The notes under the pieces were generated by a model. That model made no database searches. It had not been told where the DNA came from and worked only from the letters and a program-made list of their open reading frames with translations. This document shows, in pieces, positions 1 through 9,536 of a stretch of 64,000 nucleotides of DNA. A program made the translations under genes and the position numbers. Position 1 is the first letter of the stretch. Each line of letters opens with the position of its first letter. This stretch comes from Lactobacillus acidophilus (GTDB taxonomy: Bacteria; Bacillota; Bacilli; Lactobacillales; Lactobacillaceae), in the NCBI RefSeq assembly GCF_034298135.1, contig NZ_CP139575.1:1674001-1738000 (forward strand), written 5' to 3'.

Positions 1-194
1 TACGAAGGATCTTCTAAGACTTTGAAGCTTTCTTCTTCACTTGCAAAGTATCCTTCATTAGTAATCCAAATTGGATGTACATCAAATTTATCTTTATCAA
101 TTGCCTTATAAATATTATGACCTGAAACGATTGATACTTCATATTCTGATGAGTTACCACCAAAAATTAATCCGACTTGTATTTTTTTAGTCAT
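1..194 (-). CDS. ddl: D-alanine--D-alanine ligase, N-terminal part (runs off the window)
   Basis: The minus strand from the ATG at 192-194 reads MTKKIQVGLIFGGNSSEYEV, the glycine-rich N-terminus typical of Ddl (the LFGGxSSEHEVS-type motif). Ddl joins two D-alanines with ATP in the cytoplasm for peptidoglycan precursor synthesis. Only about 64 codons are present because the gene continues past base 1. An AGAGG ribosome site lies just upstream. The family call rests on the N-terminal motif only. Confidence 0.85.
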   Translation of the reverse strand, partial: MTKKIQVGLIFGGNSSEYEVSIVSGHNIYKAIDKDKFDVHPIWITNEGYFASEEESFKVLEDPS

Positions 195-346
195 TGTTTT
201 ATACCTCTTTTAAATGTTCCAATCCTTAATTATACGCAAAGAATACCAGAAAAACTCAAAATAGTAGAATATTTTTAACTAAAGCCTTTTCATTATGTTT
301 TATAATTAATTAAATGGATTAATGTAGCACTAGAAGGGAGTTAAAT

Positions 347-1585
347 ATGTTTACCAAAAAATTCTCCATTGCGACTGCCATTGCAATATTTCTTACATCT
401 TTTGCCAGTCAAACTACTTCTGCAGCAACTTTTACTACACAAGAAATTAACGAAATACACAATTTTCAAAAAGAATATGCAGCTCTAGACAAAACTAATT
501 ATGACAATTCAAATATTTACGCTAAAAAACCACATTTAAGTAAAAAATTTAATGCTGGTAGTTTGAATTCTAAATACATTCAAACGCAGATTGATTATAT
601 CAATTATTACCGCTCTATTTTTAACTTGCCCGCAGTTGCCACTACTAAAGTTTTAAATAGTAATGCACAAAAAACTGCAGCGGTCATGGCAGCTGTTAAT
701 GCAAATCCTTTTATAAATCAACATGGTCTGCCTAGCGAAAAAAAACCAAATTATATTTCAAAATCTATCTGGAAATTGGCTAAAGATACTTCTGAAACTT
801 CCAATTTAAATTTTAACGTATCTCCGCAATCTGCAGGTGATGTAATTACTGATTTAATCACAGATCATTATAATTTAACTGGCTCAGATACTGGACACCG
901 CGCATGGATTCTTTCAACTAGATTAACTAACACTGGAATTGGCGCTGCTTATGGTAATAATGGATATCGATATTCTGTTCAAAAAGTTTTAAACGCTAAT
1001 GACATGTTTCATGTAGCCAGTCAACCAATCGTAACTTACCCAAGTATCCGTCTTTTTCCTTTTGAGCTTGCTAAAGGAAAAAACATTGTCTGGTCAATTT
1101 ACTTATCAGATAAAACCATTAAGTCTATTCCTTCAATTACAATTACTGATTTAGATACTAATACAGTTACTTCTGGTGTAAACGTAAAAAATTATAGTTC
1201 AAGTGGTTATGGTAATTTTAAGACACTCCTTACTTACTCACCCGGTAAAACTCAAATTATTCCAGGTCATGAATATGAAATAAATATTCAAGGAGTGTAT
1301 AAATATACATTTAAATTATTCAAACAAGATGCCACCAATGATACAACTAATTATGCAACTGCTACTAAAAATATTGCCAATAAACCAACTGCATCTTTGA
1401 GTAATATGACGAATGTCCAATCACCGCTCTTACTACAAAATAAAATTTTGCGTGCTGTAATTATTCCAAAATCCACTACTGCTTCTAACACTAACATCAT
1501 AATTAATACCCTCACTAAAAAGGGATGGAATCAAAATTTTTTTATAAAACAGTACGCATTGCAAAACATCGCCACAATAAATTGA
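347..1585 (+). CDS. Secreted CAP/SCP-domain surface protein
   Basis: 412 residues with a clear Sec signal peptide (about residues 1-26, ending near TTSAATF). Residues of about 75-225 look like a CAP (SCP/PR-1) domain: a helical start with LNSNAQKTAAVMAA, an internal GDVITDLITDH segment and a TGHRAWIL motif resembling the conserved GHRxxIL of bacterial CAP proteins. The C-terminal half looks beta-rich and has no family I recognise; there is no LPXTG anchor. A GAAGGGAG ribosome site precedes the ATG. Likely an extracellular or loosely wall-associated protein of unknown substrate. It is followed by a strong hairpin shared with the convergent transporter operon. Confidence 0.75.
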   Translation: MFTKKFSIATAIAIFLTSFASQTTSAATFTTQEINEIHNFQKEYAALDKTNYDNSNIYAKKPHLSKKFNAGSLNSKYIQTQIDYINYYRSIFNLPAVATTKVLNSNAQKTAAVMAAVNANPFINQHGLPSEKKPNYISKSIWKLAKDTSETSNLNFNVSPQSAGDVITDLITDHYNLTGSDTGHRAWILSTRLTNTGIGAAYGNNGYRYSVQKVLNANDMFHVASQPIVTYPSIRLFPFELAKGKNIVWSIYLSDKTIKSIPSITITDLDTNTVTSGVNVKNYSSSGYGNFKTLLTYSPGKTQIIPGHEYEINIQGVYKYTFKLFKQDATNDTTNYATATKNIANKPTASLSNMTNVQSPLLLQNKILRAVIIPKSTTASNTNIIINTLTKKGWNQNFFIKQYALQNIATIN

Positions 1586-1590
1586 AATAA

Positions 1591-1626
1591 AAAGCAACTA
1601 TTGTCAAATTCACAATAGTTGCTTTT
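1591..1626. terminator. Bidirectional terminator
   Basis: A 14-bp stem (AAAGCAACTATTGT pairing with ACAATAGTTGCTTT) with A and T runs on both sides lies between the convergent CAP-domain gene and the ABC transporter ATPase gene. It can serve both. Confidence 0.85.
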
Positions 1627-1630
1627 ACTT

Positions 1631-2368
1631 TTATAAAACTTTGGATAAAAAGTCTTTTGCTCTATCACTTTTTGGATGTTCAAAAATTTGTTCAGGTGTG
1701 CCTTTTTCTTGTAAATAGCCATCTGCCATAAACCAAACTTCATCGGCTACTTCTCTAGCAAACCCCATTTCATGGGTCACAATAACCATTGTCATTCCAG
1801 AATTAGCCAAATCTTGCATAGTTTTCAAAACTTCGCCTACCATTTCAGGATCAAGAGCACTCGTTGGTTCATCAAAAAGCATTACTTCTGGATCCATTGC
1901 TAAAGCTCTAGCAATAGCTACACGTTGTTGTTGCCCCCCTGACAAACTACTTGGAAATTGTTTAGCTCGATCAACTAATCCTACCTTTTCAAGTAATGCC
2001 ATTCCTTTTTCTTCAGCAGACGCTTCATCTACACCCTTTACTTTCATAGGTGCAAGTTTAATGTTCTCGATCACATTCATATTAGGGAAAAGATTAAAGT
2101 TTTGGAAAACCATTCCCATCTTTTCTCGTAATTGATCAAGCTCCTTACCATCCTTTAAACTAGCTAAATCAGTGCCATCAAAAACAATTTTTCCAGCCTT
2201 TGGATGTTCAAGCACGTTAAGACAACGCAACAATGTACTCTTCCCTGATCCTGATGGACCAATAATACAAATTACCTGTCCTTTGTCTACTGAAGCTGAA
2301 ATATCCTTTAAAACTTCGTTTTTTCCAAAATTCTTCTTCAGATGTTGAATATCTAGCATTTTAGTCAT
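1631..2368 (-). CDS. glnQ: Polar amino-acid ABC transporter, ATP-binding protein (GlnQ type)
   Basis: 245 residues with Walker [10 protein letters not shown] (about residue 35), a Q-loop in MVFQNFNLF, the signature LSGGQQQR and Walker [15 protein letters not shown]. The even-spaced signature and the length are those of the GlnQ/HisP group that energises uptake of polar amino acids. The ATG overlaps the 3' end of the upstream binding-protein/permease gene by 8 bases, so the two are translationally coupled. Substrate (glutamine, glutamate or other) cannot be read from the ATPase. Confidence 0.9.
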   Translation of the reverse strand: MTKMLDIQHLKKNFGKNEVLKDISASVDKGQVICIIGPSGSGKSTLLRCLNVLEHPKAGKIVFDGTDLASLKDGKELDQLREKMGMVFQNFNLFPNMNVIENIKLAPMKVKGVDEASAEEKGMALLEKVGLVDRAKQFPSSLSGGQQQRVAIARALAMDPEVMLFDEPTSALDPEMVGEVLKTMQDLANSGMTMVIVTHEMGFAREVADEVWFMADGYLQEKGTPEQIFEHPKSDRAKDFLSKVL

Positions 2369-3836
2369 TATGTTTCATCCGTCTTTCGAAATAATTAAGT
2401 AATCTAGTTAAAGTAAACGTCATGATGAAGTAAATAATCATCGCAATGAATAATGGTAAAACACCACGGTAAGTTGAAGTTTGGATCAATTCAGTTTGGT
2501 ACATTAACTCCGTTACTCCGATTACTGAAACCAAGGAACTGTCCTTTAATAAAGTAATAAACTCGTTACCAAGGGCCGGCCAAATATTCTTCAATGCTTG
2601 GGGAATAACAACATAGCGATATGCCTTAGCTTGACTCAAACCTAATGATCTAGCAGCTTCTGTTTGACCTTTAGCAACAGATGCAATACCTGATCTAATA
2701 TCTTCAGCAACATACGCACCTGAATTAAGTCCAATAGCAATAATACCAGCAACAAGTGCGGATAAATTAGAAATAAGAGTCCCAACACCGAAGTAAACGA
2801 ATAAAATTTGAACCATTTGCGGAGTACCACGAATAAATTCAATGTAGCAAACTGCTATACCATGTAATAATTTATTCTTAGATAAACGCATAAGTGCAAG
2901 AAGCATCCCTAAGATAATACCGATTAAAACTGAAAAGATAGTAATTACAATTGTGTAGCCAATACCTTTAACAAAGTATGGGGCATATTTGGCCATTGTG
3001 TTACTCTTTTGCGCAGTTTTCATATACTTAGCAGCTTCAGGTAAATATTCTTTATTAATTAAGTTTTTCTTTTCAACCCGATTTATAGTCTTGTTAACTG
3101 CTCTAATTAAGCCAGGTTGACCTTTAGCAACAGCCACGGCGTTACCTGCTTGTTCTTCACGCAAATCACTTCTAACTGCCATCAAACTATTATCATTTTT
3201 GGCATAAGCTTTAGCAGTCAACTCTTCCATAACAACACCAGACATCTTGCCTGATTTTAATGCCAAAACTAAGTTATTAATTTTACCCAGTCCTTTTGCC
3301 TTGGACTTTTTCATTTGTGATTGAATTAATTGATATTGAATACTACCCGTCTGTGCACCAACGGTTTGACCAGCAAAGTCTTTAATTTTCTTATATTTAG
3401 CTTGATCACGTTTATTGATTAAGAAATATTCACCACTCGGCTTGTAGTAAATCTTTGAGAAATCCACACTCTTTTTTCTTTCAGGATTAGGTGTCATAGC
3501 TGAAATAACCATGTCTACCTTTCCTGTTTCAAGTGCTACAAGTAGAGAATCAAAACTCATATTCTTAATGACTAGCTTTGCATGTAGATCTTTTGCAATA
3601 TCCTTAGCCAATTCTATATCGACCCCTACGTATTTTGTATTGCCACCCACACTGGTTGTAAATTCAAGTGGGGGATAATCAGCTGAAGTACCCACCACTA
3701 ATTCTTTAGATTGTTTAATCTTCTTCATTACTGTGCCATCTTCTACTTTTTTGGCTGCAGAAACTGACTGATTAAACAAAAAAAGAGTTGAAATCAGTGT
3801 TATGAAAGCAAGAAAAATAATCTTTGCTTTTTTCAT
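2361..3836 (-). CDS. glnP: Amino-acid ABC transporter, fused substrate-binding protein and permease (GlnP type)
   Basis: 491 residues. A signal peptide (residues 1-28) is followed by a solute-binding domain (about 35-275: [16 protein letters not shown], then [17 protein letters not shown]) and a membrane permease domain (about 290-485) containing the [11 protein letters not shown] and [21 protein letters not shown] coupling motifs of the HisM/GlnP family. This binding-protein/permease fusion is usual in lactobacilli and streptococci. Operon with glnQ. No riboswitch is seen upstream, unlike the paralogous lysine-riboswitch transporter near 21 kb. Confidence 0.9.
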   Translation of the reverse strand: MKKAKIIFLAFITLISTLFLFNQSVSAAKKVEDGTVMKKIKQSKELVVGTSADYPPLEFTTSVGGNTKYVGVDIELAKDIAKDLHAKLVIKNMSFDSLLVALETGKVDMVISAMTPNPERKKSVDFSKIYYKPSGEYFLINKRDQAKYKKIKDFAGQTVGAQTGSIQYQLIQSQMKKSKAKGLGKINNLVLALKSGKMSGVVMEELTAKAYAKNDNSLMAVRSDLREEQAGNAVAVAKGQPGLIRAVNKTINRVEKKNLINKEYLPEAAKYMKTAQKSNTMAKYAPYFVKGIGYTIVITIFSVLIGIILGMLLALMRLSKNKLLHGIAVCYIEFIRGTPQMVQILFVYFGVGTLISNLSALVAGIIAIGLNSGAYVAEDIRSGIASVAKGQTEAARSLGLSQAKAYRYVVIPQALKNIWPALGNEFITLLKDSSLVSVIGVTELMYQTELIQTSTYRGVLPLFIAMIIYFIMTFTLTRLLNYFERRMKHND

Positions 3837-3920
3837 GTAACTCGCCTAGCTCTTTCGTTAAATATATAAAAATTTATTAATTATTTTTTAATTGTACGTA
3901 AAAATTAATTTTTTTGCAAG

Positions 3921-3956
3921 AGAAAACGTAACCATCCTTGAATGATTACGTTTTCT
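3921..3956 (-). terminator. Rho-independent terminator
   Basis: AGAAAACGTAA pairs with TTACGTTTTCT. It follows the end of the minus-strand membrane-protein gene 3963-4787, and its T-rich side suits minus-strand termination. Confidence 0.75.
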
Positions 3957-3962
3957 GAAATT

Positions 3963-4787
3963 TTATTTAGCTGCTGTTGCTTGCCATGGAATAGCACAAA
4001 TAACATAAATGATTACACCAGTAATTACATAATCTAAAAATACGCTGCTGCCTATCTCCAATAAAAAGCCAAATTCAATATTGTCAACATCAAAAATAAC
4101 GGGCACTATGGCCATTAATCCAAAAATAAGAATTAACCAAAAACCGGCCCACATTCCTGCTGCGGCGATATCATGGATAAGCATACGAACAGTAGATTTA
4201 GTTTTCATATCATTTAATAATGAAATCATCGAAATTATCGTCACAATGATAATAATAATGTTCACTATAAACAATAATCCTGCAATATTGGCTCCTAAGG
4301 TAACTATATTCAGATTAAATGCTCTAATAATCACATATAGTGCATTCGATTTTTGCTTTTTCAACTTACTGTTAACTTCTTGTGCACCACTTGAAGAGCC
4401 TTTATCTATTCCTTTATCAATATCCGTTAAGATTTGATTAGCGAGTTTAGAATTATTAACCTTAATCCAGTGAATTCCTAGAGAATAATCAATTACATGG
4501 TCAGCAATGGGTTGGGTTTGCGCACTAGCAAGCAAATTTGAGTTATCTACACTGCTTGCACCAACAAGATCAGCTAATGAATTAAAGCCTTTATTCACCT
4601 GTCTTACAACTACCGCTTCATTATAACTAGTTCTAATTTGCTTTTTCATAAAAAATGGATTTAGAAAAGTAGCTGTTATTAGAGACAGTGAAGCAATTAA
4701 AAAGATTACAAATGCTAACGTTCTCTTATATTGCGTGTTTTGCTCCTGTCCTATTCGTCGCAAATCAGCTCTTTTGCCTTCAACCAT
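3963..4787 (-). CDS. Hypothetical membrane protein, four predicted TM segments
   Basis: 274 residues. One hydrophobic segment near residues 24-43, a soluble extracytoplasmic stretch of about 110 residues rich in Asn, Lys and Asp, then three long hydrophobic segments (about 155-190, 205-230 and 240-268). I recognise no family. The start is 12 bases downstream of a TetR-type regulator gene in the same direction, so the two form an operon and the regulator probably controls this protein. By analogy with other TetR-linked small membrane proteins it may act in efflux or stress adaptation, but no transport motif is visible. Confidence 0.7.
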   Translation of the reverse strand: MVEGKRADLRRIGQEQNTQYKRTLAFVIFLIASLSLITATFLNPFFMKKQIRTSYNEAVVVRQVNKGFNSLADLVGASSVDNSNLLASAQTQPIADHVIDYSLGIHWIKVNNSKLANQILTDIDKGIDKGSSSGAQEVNSKLKKQKSNALYVIIRAFNLNIVTLGANIAGLLFIVNIIIIIVTIISMISLLNDMKTKSTVRMLIHDIAAAGMWAGFWLILIFGLMAIVPVIFDVDNIEFGFLLEIGSSVFLDYVITGVIIYVICAIPWQATAAK

Positions 4788-4799
4788 GACGATTCCCCT

Positions 4800-5483
4800 T
4801 TAGCTGAAAATTTCTTTACCTTCATCAAACATTGTATCAATTGCTCGGTGAACTGCTTCCATATCAGCTGTTTCAATAATATCGTGTCCATCTTTTAGTG
4901 CTTGTTCAATTTCACTAGAAGAACAACGTAAGAAACTATACATTAACGCACTAGTCGCATAATCAGCAAGTTCTTCTGCTGATAAATGATGCTTTTTGCG
5001 ATCATGATACAAGCGGCCAATCCCATTTGTTACAAATGCAATTCCTGTTTCTAGTTCAGCTTCATCAACATCAATATCATCAAACAAATGATTTTCCTTG
5101 ATCCAATCATTAAGCATGATGCCCCAATTATCTAAGGAAGCATTACTGATGAAGGCTTCAGAAATAATTCGATCCAAACCTTCATCATGCATTCCCAAAA
5201 TGGCAATTGTATAAATAAAAGCCTTGGTTCTAGCATATGGTGCATTGCTATTAGCCATATCGTAATTATTTACTTGTTCCCCTGATGTATTAAATAAATT
5301 ACGAATAATATCATTAGTTAATTTGGCTTTATGCGGATAATATGATTGCAACAGGGATTTGGAAATGCCTGATTTTCCCGCAATCATTTGCAAAGAAACA
5401 TTATCCATTCCATTTTCTCTGATCAGATGAAAAGTATTTCCAAGAATTACTCTTCGTCTCTTCATGTTTTTCCGTCGTGCCAT
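4800..5483 (-). CDS. TetR-family transcriptional regulator
   Basis: 227 residues. The N-terminal 60 residues form a TetR-type HTH (MDNVSLQMIAGKSGISKSLLQSYYPHKAKL, here split: helix-turn-helix from MIAGKSGIS to LLQSYYPHK). The remainder is a helical ligand/dimer domain of normal family length. It lies directly upstream of the membrane protein gene 3963-4787 and probably regulates this operon, including itself. The inducer is unknown. Confidence 0.85.
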   Translation of the reverse strand: MARRKNMKRRRVILGNTFHLIRENGMDNVSLQMIAGKSGISKSLLQSYYPHKAKLTNDIIRNLFNTSGEQVNNYDMANSNAPYARTKAFIYTIAILGMHDEGLDRIISEAFISNASLDNWGIMLNDWIKENHLFDDIDVDEAELETGIAFVTNGIGRLYHDRKKHHLSAEELADYATSALMYSFLRCSSSEIEQALKDGHDIIETADMEAVHRAIDTMFDEGKEIFS

Positions 5484-5584
5484 TTCTATTCCTCAAACTT
5501 TCTCTGTTCTATCTATACAACACAAATCAATTATATCAATCATTGCTATTTATAAATAGTTATATGTTTTGTGGTTGATTAACA

Positions 5585-5622
5585 AAAAATAACCCTCACT
5601 ATAACAATGAGGATTATTTTTA
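5585..5622 (-). terminator. Terminator of prs
   Basis: A hairpin built from AAATAACCCTCA and TGAGGATTATTT with flanking A and T runs, just beyond the minus-strand prs stop codon. Confidence 0.8.
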
Positions 5623-5641
5623 TCAACTTAATTATTATATT

Positions 5642-6628
5642 TTATTTTAAACGATTTTGCTCATCAAAAATTTGGTGAATTGAACGATCGTTGTAAACAT
5701 AGTCGATACCGCGTGCAAGAAGTTGATCAACAGAAATACGAACCATTCTATCTGGATAACGATTATGCTTGATAGTATCAGTTACAACAATTTGTTCAAT
5801 TGGCAATTCGTTAATTACTTCAGTTGCGTTCTTAGAAAGAAGTGCATGAGTTGCAGCAACATAAACCTTCTTGGCACCTGATGCTAAAACTGACTTAGTT
5901 GAAGATGAAATACGAGAACCTGTGTCGATTAAATCATCAACTATAATACACTTCTTATCCTTTACATCCCCAATAATATCGTGAACTTCTGTATCATAGC
6001 GTGCACCACGTTGGTCAACAATAGCAATAGGAGCATTGAAGTATTGACCGAAGTTACGTGCAAGCTTAGCACCTGAGTGATCAGGTGAAACAACAACAAT
6101 ATCATCGTCTTCCTTAGTAGCAATACCATTGTCTAAGAAGTATTGTGCAAGAAGTGGAATAGCGTGTAAGTGATCTACTGGAGTATTGTAGAAGCCTTGA
6201 ATTTGTGAAGCGTGCAAATCAACAGTGATCAAACGATCCATACCAGTTAATTGAAGCAAGTTAGCAATAAGCTTAGCAGTAATTGGTTCACGTGAACGAG
6301 TCTTTGTATCTGAACGTGAATATGCCAAGTATGGAACTACTACGTTAATTCTGTGAGCTGAAGCACGGTGAAGTGCGTCCAAAACAATTTCAAGTTCCAT
6401 GAAGTTTTCGTTAACTGGATCTTGGATAGATTGGATAACGAAAACATCGCAACCTCTGACAGTTTCGCCAATATTAACTTGAATTTCACCATCGCTAAAG
6501 TGATGAACTGCAGTTTCAATAAGTGGTTGATGCAAAATTGAAGCAATCTTTTCATTTAATGCGGGATTACCACCTAACCCGATCACCTTCATTGGGTGCA
6601 ATAATTGATGGAGTTCTTCCTTGTTCAT
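5642..6628 (-). CDS. prs: Ribose-phosphate pyrophosphokinase
   Basis: 328 residues, full length for PRPP synthetase. It shows the flexible-loop region around SRSDTKTRSREPITAKL, the metal/active site near TVDLHASQIQGF, and the PRPP-binding loop VDDLIDTGSR. The enzyme makes PRPP from ribose 5-phosphate and ATP for nucleotide, histidine and NAD synthesis in the cytoplasm. Monocistronic: hairpins lie on both sides. The presence of a second prs elsewhere in the genome, common in lactobacilli, cannot be judged here. Confidence 0.95.
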   Translation of the reverse strand: MNKEELHQLLHPMKVIGLGGNPALNEKIASILHQPLIETAVHHFSDGEIQVNIGETVRGCDVFVIQSIQDPVNENFMELEIVLDALHRASAHRINVVVPYLAYSRSDTKTRSREPITAKLIANLLQLTGMDRLITVDLHASQIQGFYNTPVDHLHAIPLLAQYFLDNGIATKEDDDIVVVSPDHSGAKLARNFGQYFNAPIAIVDQRGARYDTEVHDIIGDVKDKKCIIVDDLIDTGSRISSSTKSVLASGAKKVYVAATHALLSKNATEVINELPIEQIVVTDTIKHNRYPDRMVRISVDQLLARGIDYVYNDRSIHQIFDEQNRLK

Positions 6629-6678
6629 AGCTACCTCTTCTGAATTTTAAAAATCATATACAGGTCCATTATATACGA

Positions 6679-6712
6679 AAAAGCGCCTCTTATAAATAAA
6701 AGAGACGTTTCT
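6679..6712 (-). terminator. Terminator after the decayed regulator gene
   Basis: AAGCGCCTCTT pairs with AAGAGACGTTT, with T-rich sequence on the minus-strand 3' side. It resembles the repeated CTCTGA/TCAGAG terminators found at 38.9, 40.2 and 43.0 kb. Confidence 0.65.
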
Positions 6713-6714
6713 TT

Positions 6715-7960
6715 CTATTTTGATCGACGATATCTTGTGCCACGACCATTTCCTATCTTTACTACATAACCTTTTTGAATTAATTCATCCAAAAGTTTTA
6801 AAACCTGATTTTTACTAAAAGAAGTCTCTTGACTGATGTTAGAGCTTGATAGTGGCATATTTTGTAAAATTGTATACACCTCATTGCCATCTTTTGAGAC
6901 ACCTTGAAGTTCTGTCTTAACTACCGGCAAAATGATCTTAATGGAATTTTCGTAAATTAAAAATTGAGGTTGACTTTTACTATCAGCGTAAGCAGCGAGT
7001 ATCCTTTGAATTCCTGTACCAAATTGCTCAATTAATCCTAATCTAAAGAAAATATTAGCAATAATTAGATTACGCAAAATAGAAAGCTGGCCAGCTAAAT
7101 ATTCTTCTTTACTTAAACCTTTAGGCAATCCACCTGGGGATGTCACTTCAACTCGATCATCAAACATTGCTACTTTAATCTGTGCATTTACATCCCAGGT
7201 TCGATGAACGATCGTATTAGCAATTGCTTCTCTGAATGCCTCTTCAGGTATCTGCTCAATTTTTCTACGATATGCACCATCGATTACTTTATTTTGATAA
7301 TATTGACGCTATTTTTGTAGTGCATCCTGATAAAGCTTTAGTATAGAAACATTTTCCACCTGAGTGCGATCAAGCATGACATTAATATTATCGTCAAATT
7401 TAACTAAATCGATGCCTCGGTAATCATTCTCGTCTGCAAAAAGTGCACCAGCATTGGTATATCCACCGTCTTTTTCTCGCAAACCTAATGTAATTAACAA
7501 ATCCGATGTAAGTTTTTTGATACCAATCTTTTTTGCAAGGCTTTTTCTAGAATAGAAAAGTGCAGATCGGTTGCATGAGATAGCAAACTATCGTATGAAC
7601 GATTCTGTGCCTCTAAGATGAGACGAGATAATTCTAAAAAATCTACTGGTACAGACGCACTATCATTCCTTTTATAAGCTTTTTCTTTGTAAAAATATGG
7701 GGGGGATATAGTCCCTGATAAACTTTTAACGTAATTACATTAGTCTGTTCATCAATATGTAAACGATAATCGACTTGCGGTCTAATTGCATCATTAATCT
7801 TATTTTGAATATTTAAGCATGTTTGAACTGGATCTTTCACTCCAACTACTGTTCCGTCATCTTTAATACCGAATTTAATTTCTCCATCACCATAATTTGC
7901 AAATGTACTGACTGTTTTCAAAAAAGTATTAGTTATCGTTTCTTTAAATTCTAAATTATA
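6715..7960 (-). pseudogene. Broken AlbA_2-type ATP-binding transcriptional regulator (COG2865-like)
   Basis: Read on the minus strand, the pieces add up to one protein: an N-terminal AlbA_2/AAA_4 domain (KTVSTFANYGDGEIKFGI), a middle part (TNAGALFADEN, then AFREAIANTIVHR) and a C-terminal winged-helix (SSNISQETSFSKNQVLKLLD). Three lesions break it: a 7-base C run at 7699-7705 where the protein sense needs two fewer (or one more), a one-base loss in the A run at 7529-7534, and an in-frame TAG at 7309-7311. No start codon or ribosome site is seen before the first conserved residues near 7955; a TATAAT-like sequence overlaps that point. An IS3-family element lies 64 bases upstream. Not expected to give a working protein. 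Confidence 0.8.
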
Positions 7961-7963
7961 GCA

Positions 7964-7987
7964 TTTGCGTCCAAAAAAGGACGCAAA
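7964..7987. promoter_or_regulatory. Perfect palindrome, operator-like
   Basis: TTTGCGTCC and GGACGCAAA face each other across six A residues, directly upstream of the decayed regulator gene. Further half sites GGACGTAAA (8011-8019) and GGACGCAA (9485-9492) lie beyond and across the IS insertion. The arrangement suits an operator for that regulator; it lacks a T run on the regulator side, so a terminator is less likely. Inference only. Confidence 0.45.
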
Positions 7988-8023
7988 TTTACAATTTTAC
8001 GTTTCAAAAAGGACGTAAAAAGG

Positions 8024-9483
8024 TGAAGTGGGCCGTAAAAGTTAGACACTTTTACGGCTTTTACTATGTCCAAATTAAACAAAAAACAAAGACTTAAAAT
8101 TTATAATGATTGGAGAAATGGAAATAAATCCTTATCTGTAATCGCTTCTGAAATAAAATTAAATCGTTCTACCCTACAATATATGGTTAATTTAATAGAT
8201 CGTCATGGGATCGAAATCTATGATAAATCTAAGGAATTGTTTACCAAAGAATTTAAGGAAAAAGCCATTGTTAGATCATTAACTGGTAATAATTCAATTA
8301 ATCAGTTGTCTTTAGATCTGGGACTAAGAAGCAACGGTATCTTGTATAATTGGATTCGCGAATATAAGAAAAATGGGTATAATGTCGTTATCAAGAAGAA
8401 AGGACGGCATTCCGTTCATGAGTCAGAAGAAGCAATCCCAAACATCGCGCAAAGATTTAGAGAAGCAGATCCAGCAACTCAAAGAAGAAAACTTGAAATT
8501 GCGTATCGTCAATGCCTACGTAAAAAAACTAAACGCCTTGGATCAGAAACATCACAAGAAATAGCTCAGGCAGTCACTGAACTAAGGCAAGAATTCAAGG
8601 TTAGCTTGGACTATATATTTACAGTCTTGGCTCAAAATAAAGATCTGCCTTTAATAGCTCGCAGTACTTACTACAACATTATCAAGCCTAAAGATAAGCC
8701 TAAGAGAAAGAAACCAGGTTTCTTATCCAGAATGAAAGAAATCTTCGATTATCATCAAAGACGTTATGGCTATCGTCGTGTAGCTATGCAATTGCGAAAA
8801 GAAGGCTATGCCGTTACAGATCGAGCAGTTCGATACTGGATGCACAAACTTAAGCTCAAAGGTCGAAGACGCAACAAGCGTAAGTATTCCAGTTATAAAG
8901 GTACGATTGGTAAGATAGCTCCAAATCTGATTCATCGAGGCTTCTTTGCCATACGACCAAATATGAAGTGGTATACAGACATCACTGAATTTCACTTAAA
9001 TGGTCAGAAACTTTACTTATCGCCAATTCTTGACGGCTGTGGTGGTGATATAGTTTCTTATTCAATCTCACGTCATCCGGATATGAATTTAGTTATGTCC
9101 ATGCTCAATAAGGCTTTTGCCAAGCATAAGGCACTTAATGCCTGTATTTTTCACACAGATCAGGGCTGTCAATATCAGAGCAGAGTTTATCAGCGAGCCT
9201 TAAAGCTTCATGGCATCACGCAAAGCATGTCTCGTAAAGGTAATTCCATGGATGATGGTCTAATGGAAAACTTCTTTGGCCTGCTCAAAACAGAAATGTT
9301 CTATGATCAGGAGTACAAGTATCACAATCTTGAAGAATTAACACAAGCAATCGAAGAATATATCAAATACTATAACAACGAAAGGATAAAGAGCAGACTA
9401 AAAGGCTTAACCCCGATTGAATATCGAGATCAAGCCTTAGTCAGCTAGAACAAATATTTGTCTAATTTTTACGTCTCAGTACA
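8024..9483 (+). mobile_element. IS3-family (IS150-group) insertion sequence with 3-bp target duplication
   Basis: Imperfect 25-bp terminal inverted repeats start with TG and end with CA: left TGAAGTGGGCCGTAAAAGTT... and the complement of the right end TGTACTGAGACGTAAAAATT..., 20 of 25 matching. AGG flanks both sides (8021-8023 and 9484-9486), a 3-bp target duplication as expected of this group. Total 1460 bp. An 11-bp perfect hairpin (8032-8058) lies just inside the left end and may shield the transposase from read-through. It sits among GGACGYAA repeats upstream of a broken regulator gene. Confidence 0.88.
8066..9448 (+). CDS. IS3-family transposase, OrfA and OrfB open as one 460-residue frame
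   Basis: The N-terminal part is an OrfA-type HTH region (residues 1-110). The C-terminal part is an OrfB integrase core with DDE residues in WYTDITEF, FHTDQGCQY and GLMENFFG. Between about 8410 and 8530 this frame is not the sensible one: the OrfA leucine zipper (LEKQIQQLKEENLKLRIVNA) is in the +1 frame and ends at 8564. So one base seems to have been gained near 8410-8420. The A7 run at 8522-8528 (GTAAAAAAACT) is the likely -1 slip site of the original element. The single frame thus lacks the zipper and may be inactive. Confidence 0.8.
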   Translation: MSKLNKKQRLKIYNDWRNGNKSLSVIASEIKLNRSTLQYMVNLIDRHGIEIYDKSKELFTKEFKEKAIVRSLTGNNSINQLSLDLGLRSNGILYNWIREYKKNGYNVVIKKKGRHSVHESEEAIPNIAQRFREADPATQRRKLEIAYRQCLRKKTKRLGSETSQEIAQAVTELRQEFKVSLDYIFTVLAQNKDLPLIARSTYYNIIKPKDKPKRKKPGFLSRMKEIFDYHQRRYGYRRVAMQLRKEGYAVTDRAVRYWMHKLKLKGRRRNKRKYSSYKGTIGKIAPNLIHRGFFAIRPNMKWYTDITEFHLNGQKLYLSPILDGCGGDIVSYSISRHPDMNLVMSMLNKAFAKHKALNACIFHTDQGCQYQSRVYQRALKLHGITQSMSRKGNSMDDGLMENFFGLLKTEMFYDQEYKYHNLEELTQAIEEYIKYYNNERIKSRLKGLTPIEYRDQALVS

Positions 9484-9484
9484 A

Positions 9485-9508
9485 GGACGCAATTTTTTGC
9501 GTCCCTTT
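9485..9508 (+). terminator. Hairpin with T run after the IS
   Basis: GGACGCAA pairs with TTGCGTCC across four T residues and is followed by CTTTTTAT. It is just outside the IS end. It could stop plus-strand transcripts from the IS or be the far part of the GGACGYAA operator array. Confidence 0.5.
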
Positions 9509-9536
9509 TTATGTTTAAAATAAAACGTAAATTTAG

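Noticed and set aside
8373..8564. Separate 63-residue frame inside the IS
   Set aside because: It is the displaced leucine-zipper end of OrfA, not an independent gene; described with the transposase.
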